Origin: Sporolactobacillus shoreicorticis
GTDB lineage: Bacteria > Bacillota > Bacilli > Bacillales > Sporolactobacillaceae
NCBI RefSeq assembly: GCF_024125445.1
Contig: NZ_JAMXWM010000018.1
Coordinates: 16,388 to 80,387, forward strand
DNA: 64,000 nucleotides
Reading direction: 5' to 3'
Below are positions 18,661 to 27,362 of the stretch, piece after piece. A program made the translations under genes and the position numbers. Numbering within the stretch: the stretch's first letter is position 1; the number at the start of each line of letters is the position of its first letter. The notes beneath the pieces are model-generated. The model ran no database searches and was not told the origin of the DNA. It saw only the letters and a list, made by a program, of their open reading frames with translations.

Positions 18661-20307
18661 TTGAAAGTGCGCGATATTTTTTCCGAACCCGTTTTTAAAG
18701 GATTTAAATGGATTGCAGGAGAAAAAGGCGGAGAAAGAGAAATTCGCAACATTAATATGATGGATGCGCCGGATATTATTGATTATCTGAAGCCGAACGA
18801 CTGGCTCGTTACTTCCGGATATCATTTGCAGAATCAGGATGATTTCTTTCTTGAACTTGTCGATAAAATGGCAGTGAAGGGCTGCGCGGCGCTTGGCATC
18901 AAAACGGATCGTTTCATGAATGGGGTACCAAATGAAGTGATCGAACTTGCCGATCAGATTAACTTTCCCTTGATCTTTATTCCAAATCGCATTCCATTGG
19001 TTGATATCGTTAATCAAACACTGACTTCTATCCTTCACGCTCGTACGGAAGAATTACAGCTTGCCATTGATACGCATCAGCAATTTTCCAACCACATTAT
19101 GAATGGCGAGGGAGTTGAACGCCTTTTACTGGACTTGTCGAAAATCATTGGCTGTCCTACCGCACTTCTGGACACGTTTTTCAAACCAATCGCAGCTTCG
19201 AGTGATGCGAGTGAAAAAGATGGAACGGACCGTTTTCGTATACTCAGACAACTAGGCTCATCCTTTGCGCAAATGAAGGAACCTTACAATGCTTTTTGCG
19301 TTACAAAAACGCGTCAAGTATTTACATTGTTTCCTCTTTATACGTATAGGATGAAGCGTCACTTTTTGATTATAGAGGGATTTGTCCCTCAAGAAGAACG
19401 AATCATGGTACTGACTATTGAGCAGGCGGCTAATGTCCTTGCCTTCGAACTCATGAAGGATGAGGCGTTAAGGCAGAGTGAACGAAAAATACGCGATGCC
19501 TACTTATCAAAGCTTGTTGCAGGTGAATTTAGTTCCAAAGATGGAATCATTAATCGGGCACGAGAGTTCGGTATGTCTGATGAGCAGAAGATGATTGCCG
19601 TTGTTGGGAAACTTGATCTTGATGACAGCAGAATCAGTTTTACAACATTCAGAACGAAAACAAATGAAGTCAGTGAGTTTATTGAAGGAGAAATGGAAAA
19701 TCTTCCTTTTCACGGCTACTGTTTTGTGAAAGACAGCTTTTGCATCTGTCTGCTTGATGTTGGGGAGGGGTGGACAAACGATTCACGCCGATTGACTCCT
19801 TATCTCCGTCATGTTCAAGAGCGAGTTGAGCAATACTTCTCTGAAACCTTATCATTCGGTGTCAGCAACGTCCATGTGGATTTTTCCGATTTGCCGCGCG
19901 CGTATCAGTCGGCGGTCGATGCACTGCAGGCAGGCCTGCGTTCCGGGCGTCGTAAATTTATTCAAATCTATCAGTCGAAGGGTTTCTCCGATCTTCTGCG
20001 TATGGTTCCGATGGATGACTTGAACAAGCTGTACTGTGAAACCTTTCAAGGGCTGGCATTTCCGGAAAGGGAAGAAGATAAGGAATTGTTTCATACCCTG
20101 ATTGTCTTTTTTGAATCGAATTGCCAGATATCAGAAACTGCTAAGAAACTGTTTATTCACCGAAACACAGTTATCTATCGGCTCGATAAATGCGAGCAGC
20201 TTCTGGGGAAGGATTTGAAAGATCCTGAGACGGGTTTTGTGATTCGCTTCGCCTTTCGCTTAAAGTCGCTCCTTGATGAGTCGAACCCAATGAATCATTC
20301 GTACTGA
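18661..20307 (+). CDS. pucR: PucR family transcriptional regulator
   Basis: A 548-residue regulator. It has an N-terminal PucR (purine-catabolism regulator) domain (KVRDIFSEPVFKGF to about residue 125), a GGDEF-like middle domain (about 280-420) and a C-terminal helix-turn-helix (CQISETAKKLFIHRNTVIYRLDK, about 495-517). B. subtilis PucR controls uptake and breakdown of purines and allantoin in response to allantoin-type effectors. An ATG exists at 18640, but AGGAG precedes the TTG at 18661 and the conserved domain begins there. It lies between the two allantoinase units and probably controls them. Confidence 0.87.
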   Translation: MKVRDIFSEPVFKGFKWIAGEKGGEREIRNINMMDAPDIIDYLKPNDWLVTSGYHLQNQDDFFLELVDKMAVKGCAALGIKTDRFMNGVPNEVIELADQINFPLIFIPNRIPLVDIVNQTLTSILHARTEELQLAIDTHQQFSNHIMNGEGVERLLLDLSKIIGCPTALLDTFFKPIAASSDASEKDGTDRFRILRQLGSSFAQMKEPYNAFCVTKTRQVFTLFPLYTYRMKRHFLIIEGFVPQEERIMVLTIEQAANVLAFELMKDEALRQSERKIRDAYLSKLVAGEFSSKDGIINRAREFGMSDEQKMIAVVGKLDLDDSRISFTTFRTKTNEVSEFIEGEMENLPFHGYCFVKDSFCICLLDVGEGWTNDSRRLTPYLRHVQERVEQYFSETLSFGVSNVHVDFSDLPRAYQSAVDALQAGLRSGRRKFIQIYQSKGFSDLLRMVPMDDLNKLYCETFQGLAFPEREEDKELFHTLIVFFESNCQISETAKKLFIHRNTVIYRLDKCEQLLGKDLKDPETGFVIRFAFRLKSLLDESNPMNHSY

Positions 20308-20403
20308 TCGATTGTGCAGTTTAACTGAATGCTGATCAAAAAAATAGAGATTGTGTCAATGGTCACACGATAAAAATTTGCTAAAATGAAGCTGTTTGAT
20401 AGA

Positions 20404-20420
20404 TGTTATGTAACTTAACA
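20404..20420 (+). promoter_or_regulatory. GlnR/TnrA-like box before allC
   Basis: TGTTATGTAACTTAACA fits TGTNA-N7-TNACA exactly and lies 20 bases before the allC start codon. It is therefore downstream of or overlapping the promoter, which would suit repression. Confidence 0.5.
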
Positions 20421-20439
20421 CAGAAAGAGGGCTCGTCGA

Positions 20440-21681
20440 ATGACTTTTCGAACCTCAGTACCGTTAACGGAAGAGATCGCTGAACGAATCAATGCGTTAG
20501 GGCAGATTGGACGAACCGAAAACGGCGGCGTGACCCGCTTGCTTTACAGCGATTCATGGCTGAGTGCCCAGACTGCCGTAAAGAAGACGATGGAAGAAAT
20601 GGGGTTTTCCACTCATTTTGACGATGTCGGCAATGTTTTCGGAAGAGTGGAAGGAACAGAAGAACGTGATCGCGTGATTCTTACAGGATCGCATATTGAT
20701 ACAGTTGTTGACGGAGGAAAATATGACGGAGCCTTTGGCGTTCTTGCGGCAATGATTGCAGTCAGCAGATTGAAGCAGGAATATGGGGCGCCGAAAAAAA
20801 CGATTGAGACGGTCGCACTCTGCGAAGAAGAAGGCAGCCGCTTTCACCTGGCCTTTTGGGGATCCGGATCAATTACCGGACGCTATCAATTGAACGACGC
20901 ACGTACGGTGACGGATGGACAAGGCACAACTCTTGAAGATGCCATGCATCAAATGGGATTCGGGCAAGGCAAATATCCGCCGGCCAGACGCGAGGACATT
21001 GCCTGCTTTTTGGAAACGCATATTGAGCAGGGACAGATTCTGGAACGCGAACATCTGGCATGGGCACCGGTCAGTCATATTGTTGGGATGAAACGGATCA
21101 TCATTCGCCTGTCCGGACAAAGCAATCATGCAGGCACAACGCCTATGGCAGATCGCCGAGATGCTCTGTACGCTGCGTCACAGATGATTTTCGATGTGGT
21201 GAGCCATGCAAAAGAACAGAGCAACGGATTAGTTGCTACAGTCGGTCAGATAAGCATTCGGCCCAATGTCGGCAACGTAATTCCCGGCGACTGCACGTTT
21301 GCACTCGATGTGCGTCATCATGAATACGATGTTCTCCATGATTTCTGCACGAAGGAGCTTGAAAATTTTCGGCGGATTGCAGAAAAAGCGGCTGTTGAAC
21401 TTGATATCAAAACATGGCTTGATGACGCGCCGGTGAAGATGGACCCATCCATGACGGAGCGCCACGGAAAAATCGCTCAGCGGGCAGGTGTTCCTTTTAA
21501 AAAAATGGTCAGCGGCGCGGGTCATGATTCGCAAATCTTCGGCGTGTATTGTCCGACGGCGATGATGTTTGTGCCCAGTCATGACGGAATCAGCCACTCT
21601 CCTAAAGAGTTTACAAGAATAGACGATTTGGCTACCGGTGTCCGTATGCTGATGAAGATCTTGCACGAAATGGCTTACTAA
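20440..21681 (+). CDS. allC: Allantoate amidohydrolase
   Basis: A 413-residue M20/hydantoinase-carbamoylase family metalloenzyme. Metal-binding motifs are TGSHIDTVVDGGKYDGAFGV (about 86-105), CEEEGSRF (about 128), ETHIEQGQILE (about 194), and a late GAGHDSQI and SHDGISHSP. The dimer-interface NHAGTTPMADRRDAL motif is present. It converts allantoate to ureidoglycine (or ureidoglycolate), ammonia and CO2 (PucF in B. subtilis). First gene of a compact run with pucG (29-base gap) and pucH (41-base gap). A GlnR/TnrA-like box lies immediately upstream. Confidence 0.9.
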   Translation: MTFRTSVPLTEEIAERINALGQIGRTENGGVTRLLYSDSWLSAQTAVKKTMEEMGFSTHFDDVGNVFGRVEGTEERDRVILTGSHIDTVVDGGKYDGAFGVLAAMIAVSRLKQEYGAPKKTIETVALCEEEGSRFHLAFWGSGSITGRYQLNDARTVTDGQGTTLEDAMHQMGFGQGKYPPARREDIACFLETHIEQGQILEREHLAWAPVSHIVGMKRIIIRLSGQSNHAGTTPMADRRDALYAASQMIFDVVSHAKEQSNGLVATVGQISIRPNVGNVIPGDCTFALDVRHHEYDVLHDFCTKELENFRRIAEKAAVELDIKTWLDDAPVKMDPSMTERHGKIAQRAGVPFKKMVSGAGHDSQIFGVYCPTAMMFVPSHDGISHSPKEFTRIDDLATGVRMLMKILHEMAY

Positions 21682-21710
21682 ATCAATCATTTGCGGAAAA
21701 GAGTGGAATT

Positions 21711-22955
21711 ATGGAAACGACGAAGGAACAACGAATGCTAAATGTGCCTCCACGTAAAATTATGACTCCTGGACCGGTTGAGGTTGATCCGCGTGTGCTG
21801 CGCGCGATGTCACTGCCGATTCTTGGTCAGTTTGATCCGGCGTTTACGCAGATCATGAATGAAGTCATGACTATGCTGCGTGAGACTTTTCAAACAAAAA
21901 ATCATTGGGCCTATCCGATTGATGGGACCTCGCGTGCTGGACTTGAAGCTGTTATTGCCAGTCTTATAGAGCCTGGGGATCGGATGCTTGTCCCGATCTA
22001 TGGCCGTTTTGGCGACTTGTTTGTTGAAATCGGCGAGCGTTACGGCGCGGACATTCATACGATGACCTGTCCGTGGGGAACGGTTTTTGATCCGCAAGAC
22101 GTTATTGATGAAATAAAAAAGGTGCAGCCAAAAGTCGTAGCACTTGTTCACGGGGAAACCTCGACTGGGCGAATGCAGCCTCTGTATGAAATTGGTCATG
22201 CATGCCGAGAATTGAATGCGCTGCTCGTTGTCGATAGTGTTGCGACATTCGGAGGTGCGGATGTCCGCACTGATGAATGGTGCCTTGACGCGGTGATCGG
22301 CGGCGCGCAAAAATGTCTCTCCGTACCATCGGGAATCACGCCGATCACGTACAACGAACGCGTGGAACATGTTATTTTAAGCCGTAAGAAAGTTGAACGC
22401 GGGATTGCGACGGATTCAGACAAGCAGGCAGCTGCCGCTCGTCCAATTCGAAGCAATTATTTTGATCTAAGCCAGCTTCAGGATTATTGGAGCGAACGCA
22501 GGCTGAATCATCATACCGAAGCGACGTCGATGGAGTATGCGCTGCACGAGGGACTGCGGCTTGTTTTGGAAGAAGGGCTGACCAAGCGTTTTGCCCGGCA
22601 TCAATTAAATGAAAAAGCGTTGATGGCAGGCATCGAAGCGATGGGACTGGAGCTGTTCGGGGATCCGGATTGCAAAATGCCGACAGTCACTTGCGTGGCG
22701 GTCCCTGAGGGCGCGAATGCCGATGATGTGCGCGGCATATTGCTGAATCAATTCGGTATTGAAATTGCTGGATCGTTCGGTTCACTTCAAGGGAAAATAT
22801 GGAGGATCGGTACCATGGGTTACGGCTGCCGCAAAGGAAATGTGCTCGCTGTTCTTGCCGGATTGGAAGCTTCACTGATTCGCTGCGGCGTCTCCGTTAA
22901 TCGAGGAGAAGGGCTGCAGGCGGCGATGGATGTCTACGACGAAGCGGCTGAATAA
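21711..22955 (+). CDS. pucG: (S)-ureidoglycine--glyoxylate aminotransferase
   Basis: A 414-residue class V PLP aminotransferase. The N-terminal MTPGPVEVDPRVLRAM, YPIDGTSRAGLEAVIASL (PLP phosphate binding), VDSVATFGGADVRTDEWCLDAVIGGAQKCLS (PLP Asp and Lys, Lys about 202) and a C-terminal IGTMGYGCRKGNVL match PucG. PucG transfers the amino group of ureidoglycine to glyoxylate, giving oxalurate precursor and glycine. Its position between allC and pucH supports this role over serine-glyoxylate transamination. Confidence 0.9.
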   Translation: METTKEQRMLNVPPRKIMTPGPVEVDPRVLRAMSLPILGQFDPAFTQIMNEVMTMLRETFQTKNHWAYPIDGTSRAGLEAVIASLIEPGDRMLVPIYGRFGDLFVEIGERYGADIHTMTCPWGTVFDPQDVIDEIKKVQPKVVALVHGETSTGRMQPLYEIGHACRELNALLVVDSVATFGGADVRTDEWCLDAVIGGAQKCLSVPSGITPITYNERVEHVILSRKKVERGIATDSDKQAAAARPIRSNYFDLSQLQDYWSERRLNHHTEATSMEYALHEGLRLVLEEGLTKRFARHQLNEKALMAGIEAMGLELFGDPDCKMPTVTCVAVPEGANADDVRGILLNQFGIEIAGSFGSLQGKIWRIGTMGYGCRKGNVLAVLAGLEASLIRCGVSVNRGEGLQAAMDVYDEAAE

Positions 22956-22996
22956 AATAACGGTTCGGATCGTTTCATTTTAAGGAGGTGAAGACT

Positions 22997-24349
22997 GTGT
23001 CTTACGACTTGCTGATCAAAAATGGTGATGTTGTGCTGCCGGATGAGGTGAAAAGGCTTAATATCGGCATTAAAAACGGGAAAATCGCCGATCTTGGCGA
23101 CGTGCTGAGCAATCAGGCAAAGCAGACGATTGATGCGGAAGGGATGACCGTTTTTCCGGGGATGATTGATGTTCATGTGCATTTTGATGAACCGGGTCGA
23201 GAGAATTGGGAAGGCTTTGAAACCGGTTCGGCGATGTTGGCCGCCGGCGGATGCACCACTTTTTTTGATATGCCGCTTAACGGAATCCCGTCCACGGTGA
23301 CTCAAGCGGCATTTGTCGATAAAGTGGCGATTGGCGAAGCAAAATCACATATCGATTTCGGCCTGTGGGGTGGACTTGTCCCGGAGCATTTAAATGACTT
23401 GAACGATTTGGCCGGTGCGGGCGCGATTGGCTTTAAAGCCTTTCTGTCGCCCTCGGGGAACCCTTATTTTCATTCTGTTGATGATGCGTCGCTTCTTGAA
23501 GGGATGAAGCGGATCGCGCGAACCGGAGCGGTACTTGCCCTTCATTCGGAGAGTGCGCCGCTCGTCACATTTCTTCAAAAAGAGAAAGAATCCGAAGGGC
23601 TGACAGGGTACGATGACTATGCGGCGTCTCGACCGGTGCAGGCAGAGACGGAGGCGGTTTCGAGAGCTTTGACATTCGCGGAAGTGACCGGCTGCCCGCT
23701 GCATTTTGTTCATATCAGCACGGTAAAAGCAGTCGCGTTGATTCAAGCTGCGAAGAAGCGGGGACAGGATGTGACACTGGAAACCTGTCCGCACTATCTG
23801 CTCTATAATCATCAAGATTTTTGCAAAGCGGGTGTCGTGGGCAAATGTGCGCCTCCGCTTCGTTCGGAGGCCGAACGGAGCGGTTTGGTCGATCTTTTGC
23901 TTCAAGGGCGGATTGACATGATCTCCTCGGATCACTCGCCATGCGAATGGAAAGATAAGCAAGCGGAAAATATATTTTCTGCCTGGGGCGGCATCAGCGG
24001 CGGTCAGTTTTCGTTATTAAGCGCGATTGAAATTGCTTTGACCCATCATCTGCCACTCACCAAGGTGGCGGATTGGACAGCAAAGCGGCCGGCAGAGCGC
24101 TTTCGACTCGCCGCGCAAAAGGGAACGATACGCGAAGGCGCTGATGCTGATCTGGCGATTGTCGCACTTGATAAACCTGAACGAGTGACAAAGGATAAAC
24201 TTTATCAGAAAAATAAATTCAGTTTGTACGAGGGGCATACGTTTTCTTCAAGCATTCAGTTGACAATTAATCGTGGGAACATTGTCTATTCTAAGGCAGA
24301 TGGCATCAATGGTGCGGCTGCCGGAAAATGGCTTTGTCCGGAAAAGTAA
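22997..24349 (+). CDS. pucH: Allantoinase
   Basis: A 450-residue allantoinase very like B. subtilis PucH: DVHVHFDEPGRENWEGFETGSAMLAAGGCTTFFDMPLN, DFGLWGGLVP, carboxylated Lys in GFKAFLSPSG, LHSESAP, LHFVHIST, ETCPHYL, KCAPPLRS and SSDHSPCEWK. It opens allantoin to allantoate, the substrate of the AllC two genes upstream. A GTG at 22988 lies inside the ribosome site AAGGAGG (22982-22988). The GTG at 22997 has proper spacing (8) and is preferred. A terminator follows. Confidence 0.9.
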   Translation: MSYDLLIKNGDVVLPDEVKRLNIGIKNGKIADLGDVLSNQAKQTIDAEGMTVFPGMIDVHVHFDEPGRENWEGFETGSAMLAAGGCTTFFDMPLNGIPSTVTQAAFVDKVAIGEAKSHIDFGLWGGLVPEHLNDLNDLAGAGAIGFKAFLSPSGNPYFHSVDDASLLEGMKRIARTGAVLALHSESAPLVTFLQKEKESEGLTGYDDYAASRPVQAETEAVSRALTFAEVTGCPLHFVHISTVKAVALIQAAKKRGQDVTLETCPHYLLYNHQDFCKAGVVGKCAPPLRSEAERSGLVDLLLQGRIDMISSDHSPCEWKDKQAENIFSAWGGISGGQFSLLSAIEIALTHHLPLTKVADWTAKRPAERFRLAAQKGTIREGADADLAIVALDKPERVTKDKLYQKNKFSLYEGHTFSSSIQLTINRGNIVYSKADGINGAAAGKWLCPEK

Positions 24350-24377
24350 TGGCCTATATACCTAATAGTAATGAATT

Positions 24378-24405
24378 GACCGTGTTAAATGGACACGGTC
24401 TTTTT
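24378..24405 (+). terminator. Terminator of the allC-pucG-pucH unit
   Basis: GACCGTGT pairs perfectly with ACACGGTC and is followed by T5. Confidence 0.85.
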
Positions 24406-24532
24406 GTGTTATAAAATATAACATTATTTTTATCCGGCTTTGCTGAAATAGTTGAATAAGTACAAAAAAAGAAATACTTTTTTATTCATTATGGCTAATG
24501 ACAAACTAGTAAATGCTCTTTAATATAATTTG

Positions 24533-24549
24533 TGTAATATAATTTAACG
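24533..24549 (+). promoter_or_regulatory. GlnR/TnrA-like box before the allantoin permease
   Basis: TGTAATATAATTTAACG fits the TGTNA-N7-TNACA core with only the last base off, and has the A/T-rich centre typical of TnrA sites. It lies about 130 bases before the permease start. The rest of the 324-base gap (24350-24679) is AT-rich without another gene. Confidence 0.45.
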
Positions 24550-24679
24550 TATATTGTTAGATTACGAAACAATGACGGGAACTTTTACAAAAGGGAAAGG
24601 ACATTGGAAGAAAGGTGGACGATGATGGTTCGTTTGGCTGTGAAAATATCAAAATATTCTGGATGATGGAGGCATGAGT

Positions 24680-26137
24680 ATGGATTCACATGAAATTTTC
24701 AAAGGTACGATCAAGGAACCGAGTTCCCGCCTGTACAACCAAGATCTGGCTCCGGCCAAAGAAAGACGCTGGACGACTTACAGTCTATTGTCAATGTGGA
24801 TGTCCGATGTGCACAGTATTGGTACTTATACCTTTGCTGCCGGTTTGTTTTTCCTTGGCTTGACAGGCTGGGAAGTGCTCGTTGCGGAAATCATCGGTGC
24901 GTTCGTTGTCATGTATCTGGCAAATATGACCGGTATCGCGGGAACAAAGCTTGGCGTACCCTATCCGGTTTTGTCGCGTATCTCATTTGGTGTGTTCGGC
25001 GGGAATGTGCCTGCATTGATTCGCGGATTTATCGCTATTTTCTGGTATGGAATTCAGACGTATCTTTCATCGGTTGCTGTAGTTGCAATGCTACTTCTTA
25101 TTTTCCCGGATATGAAATCGTTAATGGGCTATACCTTCCTTGGCCTCTCGCTTCCCGGCTGGATCGGCTTCCTCTTTCTCTGGCTGCTGCAATTCGTCAT
25201 TTTTAATTATGGCATGGAATTCATTCGTAAATTCGATAACTTTTGCGGGCCTGTTGTTTATTTGATGATGCTGATCTTAATTGGCTGGATTGCGGTAAAG
25301 GCCGGTGGAAAAATCAATATCGGTATCAGTCCGGTAAAAATTTCGTCCGGACAGGCAGTGATTCAATTTTTCAGCGCTATTTCACTGGTCATTGCCTATT
25401 TCTCAACAATCATTCTGAATGTGAGTGACTTTACTCGTTTCTCACCGTCTGTAAAGACGACGAAACGCGGTAATTTTTGGGGCCTGCCGGTCAACTTTAC
25501 CGCCTTCTCATTGGCTTCTGTTGTTGTAACGGCCGGAACCATTACTGTCTTCGGCAAAGCGATCACAGATCCGGTTCTTCTCATTCAGCGCATCAGCAAT
25601 CCTTTTTTTCTCATCGTGGGGGCGATCGTCTTTATCATTGCGACGATGGGTGTGAATATTGTCGCAAATCTTGTGTCTCCTGCCTATGATTTTGCCAATC
25701 TGGCGCCAAAGCATATTAGCTTTCGTCGCGGCGCAATGATTACATCGATTCTTTCCATCGTCGTCATGCCATGGCAAGTGTATAGCAATCCAGTTGCCGT
25801 CAACTATTTTCTTGGTGGACTCGGTGCTTTTCTCGGACCGATCTTCGCAATCATTATTGTTGATTACTATTTTATCAAGCACGGGCGGATTAATGTACAG
25901 GTGCTGTATCAAGAGAAGAAGGGCGACTACTGGTATAAGAACGGGTACCATGTAAAAGCGTTCGTTGCATTTATTGTAGGAATTATCATTACGGTTCCCC
26001 TGGCGCTCATTCCGGTGTTTTCAGCGGTTGCCGCATTCTCATGGCCAATTGGTGTGCTCATTACCGGAGTTGTATATGGTGTGATGATGCGCAGCGAACA
26101 GGTTGCCGCAGGTGCTGAATTTTCCGGAGCAGAGTAA
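24680..26137 (+). CDS. pucI: NCS1 family permease, probably allantoin (PucI-like)
   Basis: A 485-residue NCS1 transporter with 12 predicted helices. It shows the family's N-terminal SSRLYNQDLAPAKERRWTTYSLLSMWMSDVHSIGTYTFAAG, then GVPYPVLSRISFGVFGGNVPALIRG and the IILNVSDFTRFSPS loop. These fit allantoin/uracil/hydantoin permeases such as PucI. The puc context makes allantoin the likely cargo. The ATG at 24674 is only one base from GGAGG, so the ATG at 24680 (spacing 7) is chosen. A terminator follows. Confidence 0.87.
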   Translation: MDSHEIFKGTIKEPSSRLYNQDLAPAKERRWTTYSLLSMWMSDVHSIGTYTFAAGLFFLGLTGWEVLVAEIIGAFVVMYLANMTGIAGTKLGVPYPVLSRISFGVFGGNVPALIRGFIAIFWYGIQTYLSSVAVVAMLLLIFPDMKSLMGYTFLGLSLPGWIGFLFLWLLQFVIFNYGMEFIRKFDNFCGPVVYLMMLILIGWIAVKAGGKINIGISPVKISSGQAVIQFFSAISLVIAYFSTIILNVSDFTRFSPSVKTTKRGNFWGLPVNFTAFSLASVVVTAGTITVFGKAITDPVLLIQRISNPFFLIVGAIVFIIATMGVNIVANLVSPAYDFANLAPKHISFRRGAMITSILSIVVMPWQVYSNPVAVNYFLGGLGAFLGPIFAIIIVDYYFIKHGRINVQVLYQEKKGDYWYKNGYHVKAFVAFIVGIIITVPLALIPVFSAVAAFSWPIGVLITGVVYGVMMRSEQVAAGAEFSGAE

Positions 26138-26163
26138 AGGTTCCAAAACAAATAGGTGGCAAA

Positions 26164-26198
26164 AAACATGAGTGAGCAGCTGCCCACTCATGTTTTTT
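26164..26198 (+). terminator. Intrinsic terminator
   Basis: AACATGAGTG pairs perfectly with CACTCATGTT and is followed by T5-T6. Confidence 0.85.
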
Positions 26199-26218
26199 GG
26201 GGTAAAGAAATTTTTGCC

Positions 26219-26471
26219 GATACGACGATAAGCATCATAGATTCGGTTAGGCGACTCAGGTAAGCGCCAAATCTGAGAAATAAACGGAAAAATTTCGCTT
26301 AAATAGAAAATGAATGAAAAAATCGTTTAAATAGACGGAGAAATTCCGCTTATCAAATCGAAAAACGTGAAAATGGAGGGTTTTGCATTGCATAAGCGGA
26401 AAAATTACCCTTATTTACCCGTGAAACAGGCGCTATGATCCATATAACCGGAAAATCTCCGCTTATTTTAT
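26219..26471 (+). repeat. Interspersed palindrome-rich repeat, copy 1
   Basis: About 253 bases, matching copy 2 at 39476-39727 over its whole length in the same orientation (roughly 85% identical by eye). It begins GATACGACGATAAG and contains four imperfect copies of a ~22-base palindrome of the type ATAAGCGGAAAAATTCCGCTTAT. The palindromes are separated by a conserved GAAAATGAATGA stretch and a GTGAAACAGGCGC-like stretch. No coding sequence. Confidence 0.85.
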
Positions 26472-26543
26472 ACGGGGCAACGCGAAAGCCATTGCGTCCT
26501 GTGGAAGCGAGGAACGGACGCTTTTTGCCCGGGCTTTCTTATT

Positions 26544-26810
26544 TTATGAACACTTTCCCGTATGACTTTTAAAGAATTTTTTCAATTCTTTTTTCCGATT
26601 GGCGGGCAGCGAATGCCAGCGAATTCCGCGGATTGCTCCATCCAGTGCGTAGAGTTTGCATAGGCAGGCTGACGGATCAATTTCTTTTATTGCAAGGTAG
26701 GCGCGCTCGCTTCCCGCAGCACGCAATTCTTCGGCAGTGCTGATATGGATTCGATACAATTCTTTAATAAGTACCGGACCGAGATTGGGCAGACCGGATA
26801 GCTCAGTCAT
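26544..26810 (-). CDS. TfoX/Sxy C-terminal domain protein
   Basis: An 88-residue stand-alone TfoX_C domain: LPNLGPVLIKELYRIHISTAEELRAAGSERAYLAIKE, a CLCKLYALDGAIRGIRWHSLP core and a basic C-terminus. In gamma-proteobacteria TfoX/Sxy drives competence; Firmicute single-domain versions are uncharacterised. A start at ATG 26810 (ribosome site GGAAG, spacing 10) overlaps the zinc-ribbon gene by eight bases. Last gene of the TetR-led operon. Confidence 0.8.
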   Translation of the reverse strand: MTELSGLPNLGPVLIKELYRIHISTAEELRAAGSERAYLAIKEIDPSACLCKLYALDGAIRGIRWHSLPANRKKELKKFFKSHTGKCS

Positions 26811-27051
26811 CGGAACCACGCTTCCACGCGGGAAGCTTACTGATCATGAACGCTGCAGATTTTTGAGCGACATGAGCATCGAGCCCCTGAGTTCGTATGA
26901 TGAACTCGGTCATTGATGCCAGTTTTTCATCATAGCTTTGCATACTTCCATTCGCTCGCGCGCAGTATTTGCAATAATTCTTCGTTGTGTCGCCAAGTGG
27001 ATAATCGTCAACTTTTCTCATTGGCATGCCGCATGCGATGCATTGTTTCAT
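26803..27051 (-). CDS. Small zinc-ribbon protein
   Basis: An 82-residue protein with CIACGMPM at the N-terminus and YCKYC around residue 27, a four-cysteine zinc ribbon of the PF12674 type. The remainder is helical (SYDEKLASMTEFIIRTQGLDAHVAQKSAAFMISKLPAWKR). The family is found beside TetR regulators and small enzymes, and its biochemical role is unknown. The start overlaps the upstream stop (ATGA) and the stop overlaps the TfoX-like start, so the four genes are translationally chained. Confidence 0.78.
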   Translation of the reverse strand: MKQCIACGMPMRKVDDYPLGDTTKNYCKYCARANGSMQSYDEKLASMTEFIIRTQGLDAHVAQKSAAFMISKLPAWKRGSDD

Positions 27052-27362
27052 TTTTCGTCGACCTCCGAATCAAAGGTGTTAAGTGCTGGTTTCAAACAGG
27101 TTGCAACGCCTTTGATCCCGGATACGGTCAGCGTCATTAAAATTGCTTCTTTAAGCTCATCACGCGAGGCGCCAAGTTTTCTCAACATATGGGCATGGGC
27201 GACCGTGGCGGCCGTATCTCCCTGCGCCGTTCTCATCGAGACATAGATGAGCTGCTTTGTTTTGGGATCAAGTCCTTTAGATTCTGATAGCGATTTGATG
27301 AGCCCATTAAATGCTTGTGCGGCTTCAGGCGCTTCCTTCATAAAAAAGTCCATCATATTCAT
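27048..27362 (-). CDS. Carboxymuconolactone decarboxylase (AhpD-like) family protein
   Basis: A 104-residue all-helical CMD-domain protein: LDPKTKQLIYVSMRTAQGDTAATVAHAHMLRKLGASRDELKEAILMTLTVSGIKGVATCLKPAL. The classical CxxC redox pair of AhpD is not present, since the usual site reads GDTAATVAHAH. Peroxidase activity is therefore doubtful. The ATG at 27362 follows GGAGGTGG and overlaps the tetR stop by four bases. Confidence 0.75.
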   Translation of the reverse strand: MNMMDFFMKEAPEAAQAFNGLIKSLSESKGLDPKTKQLIYVSMRTAQGDTAATVAHAHMLRKLGASRDELKEAILMTLTVSGIKGVATCLKPALNTFDSEVDEK

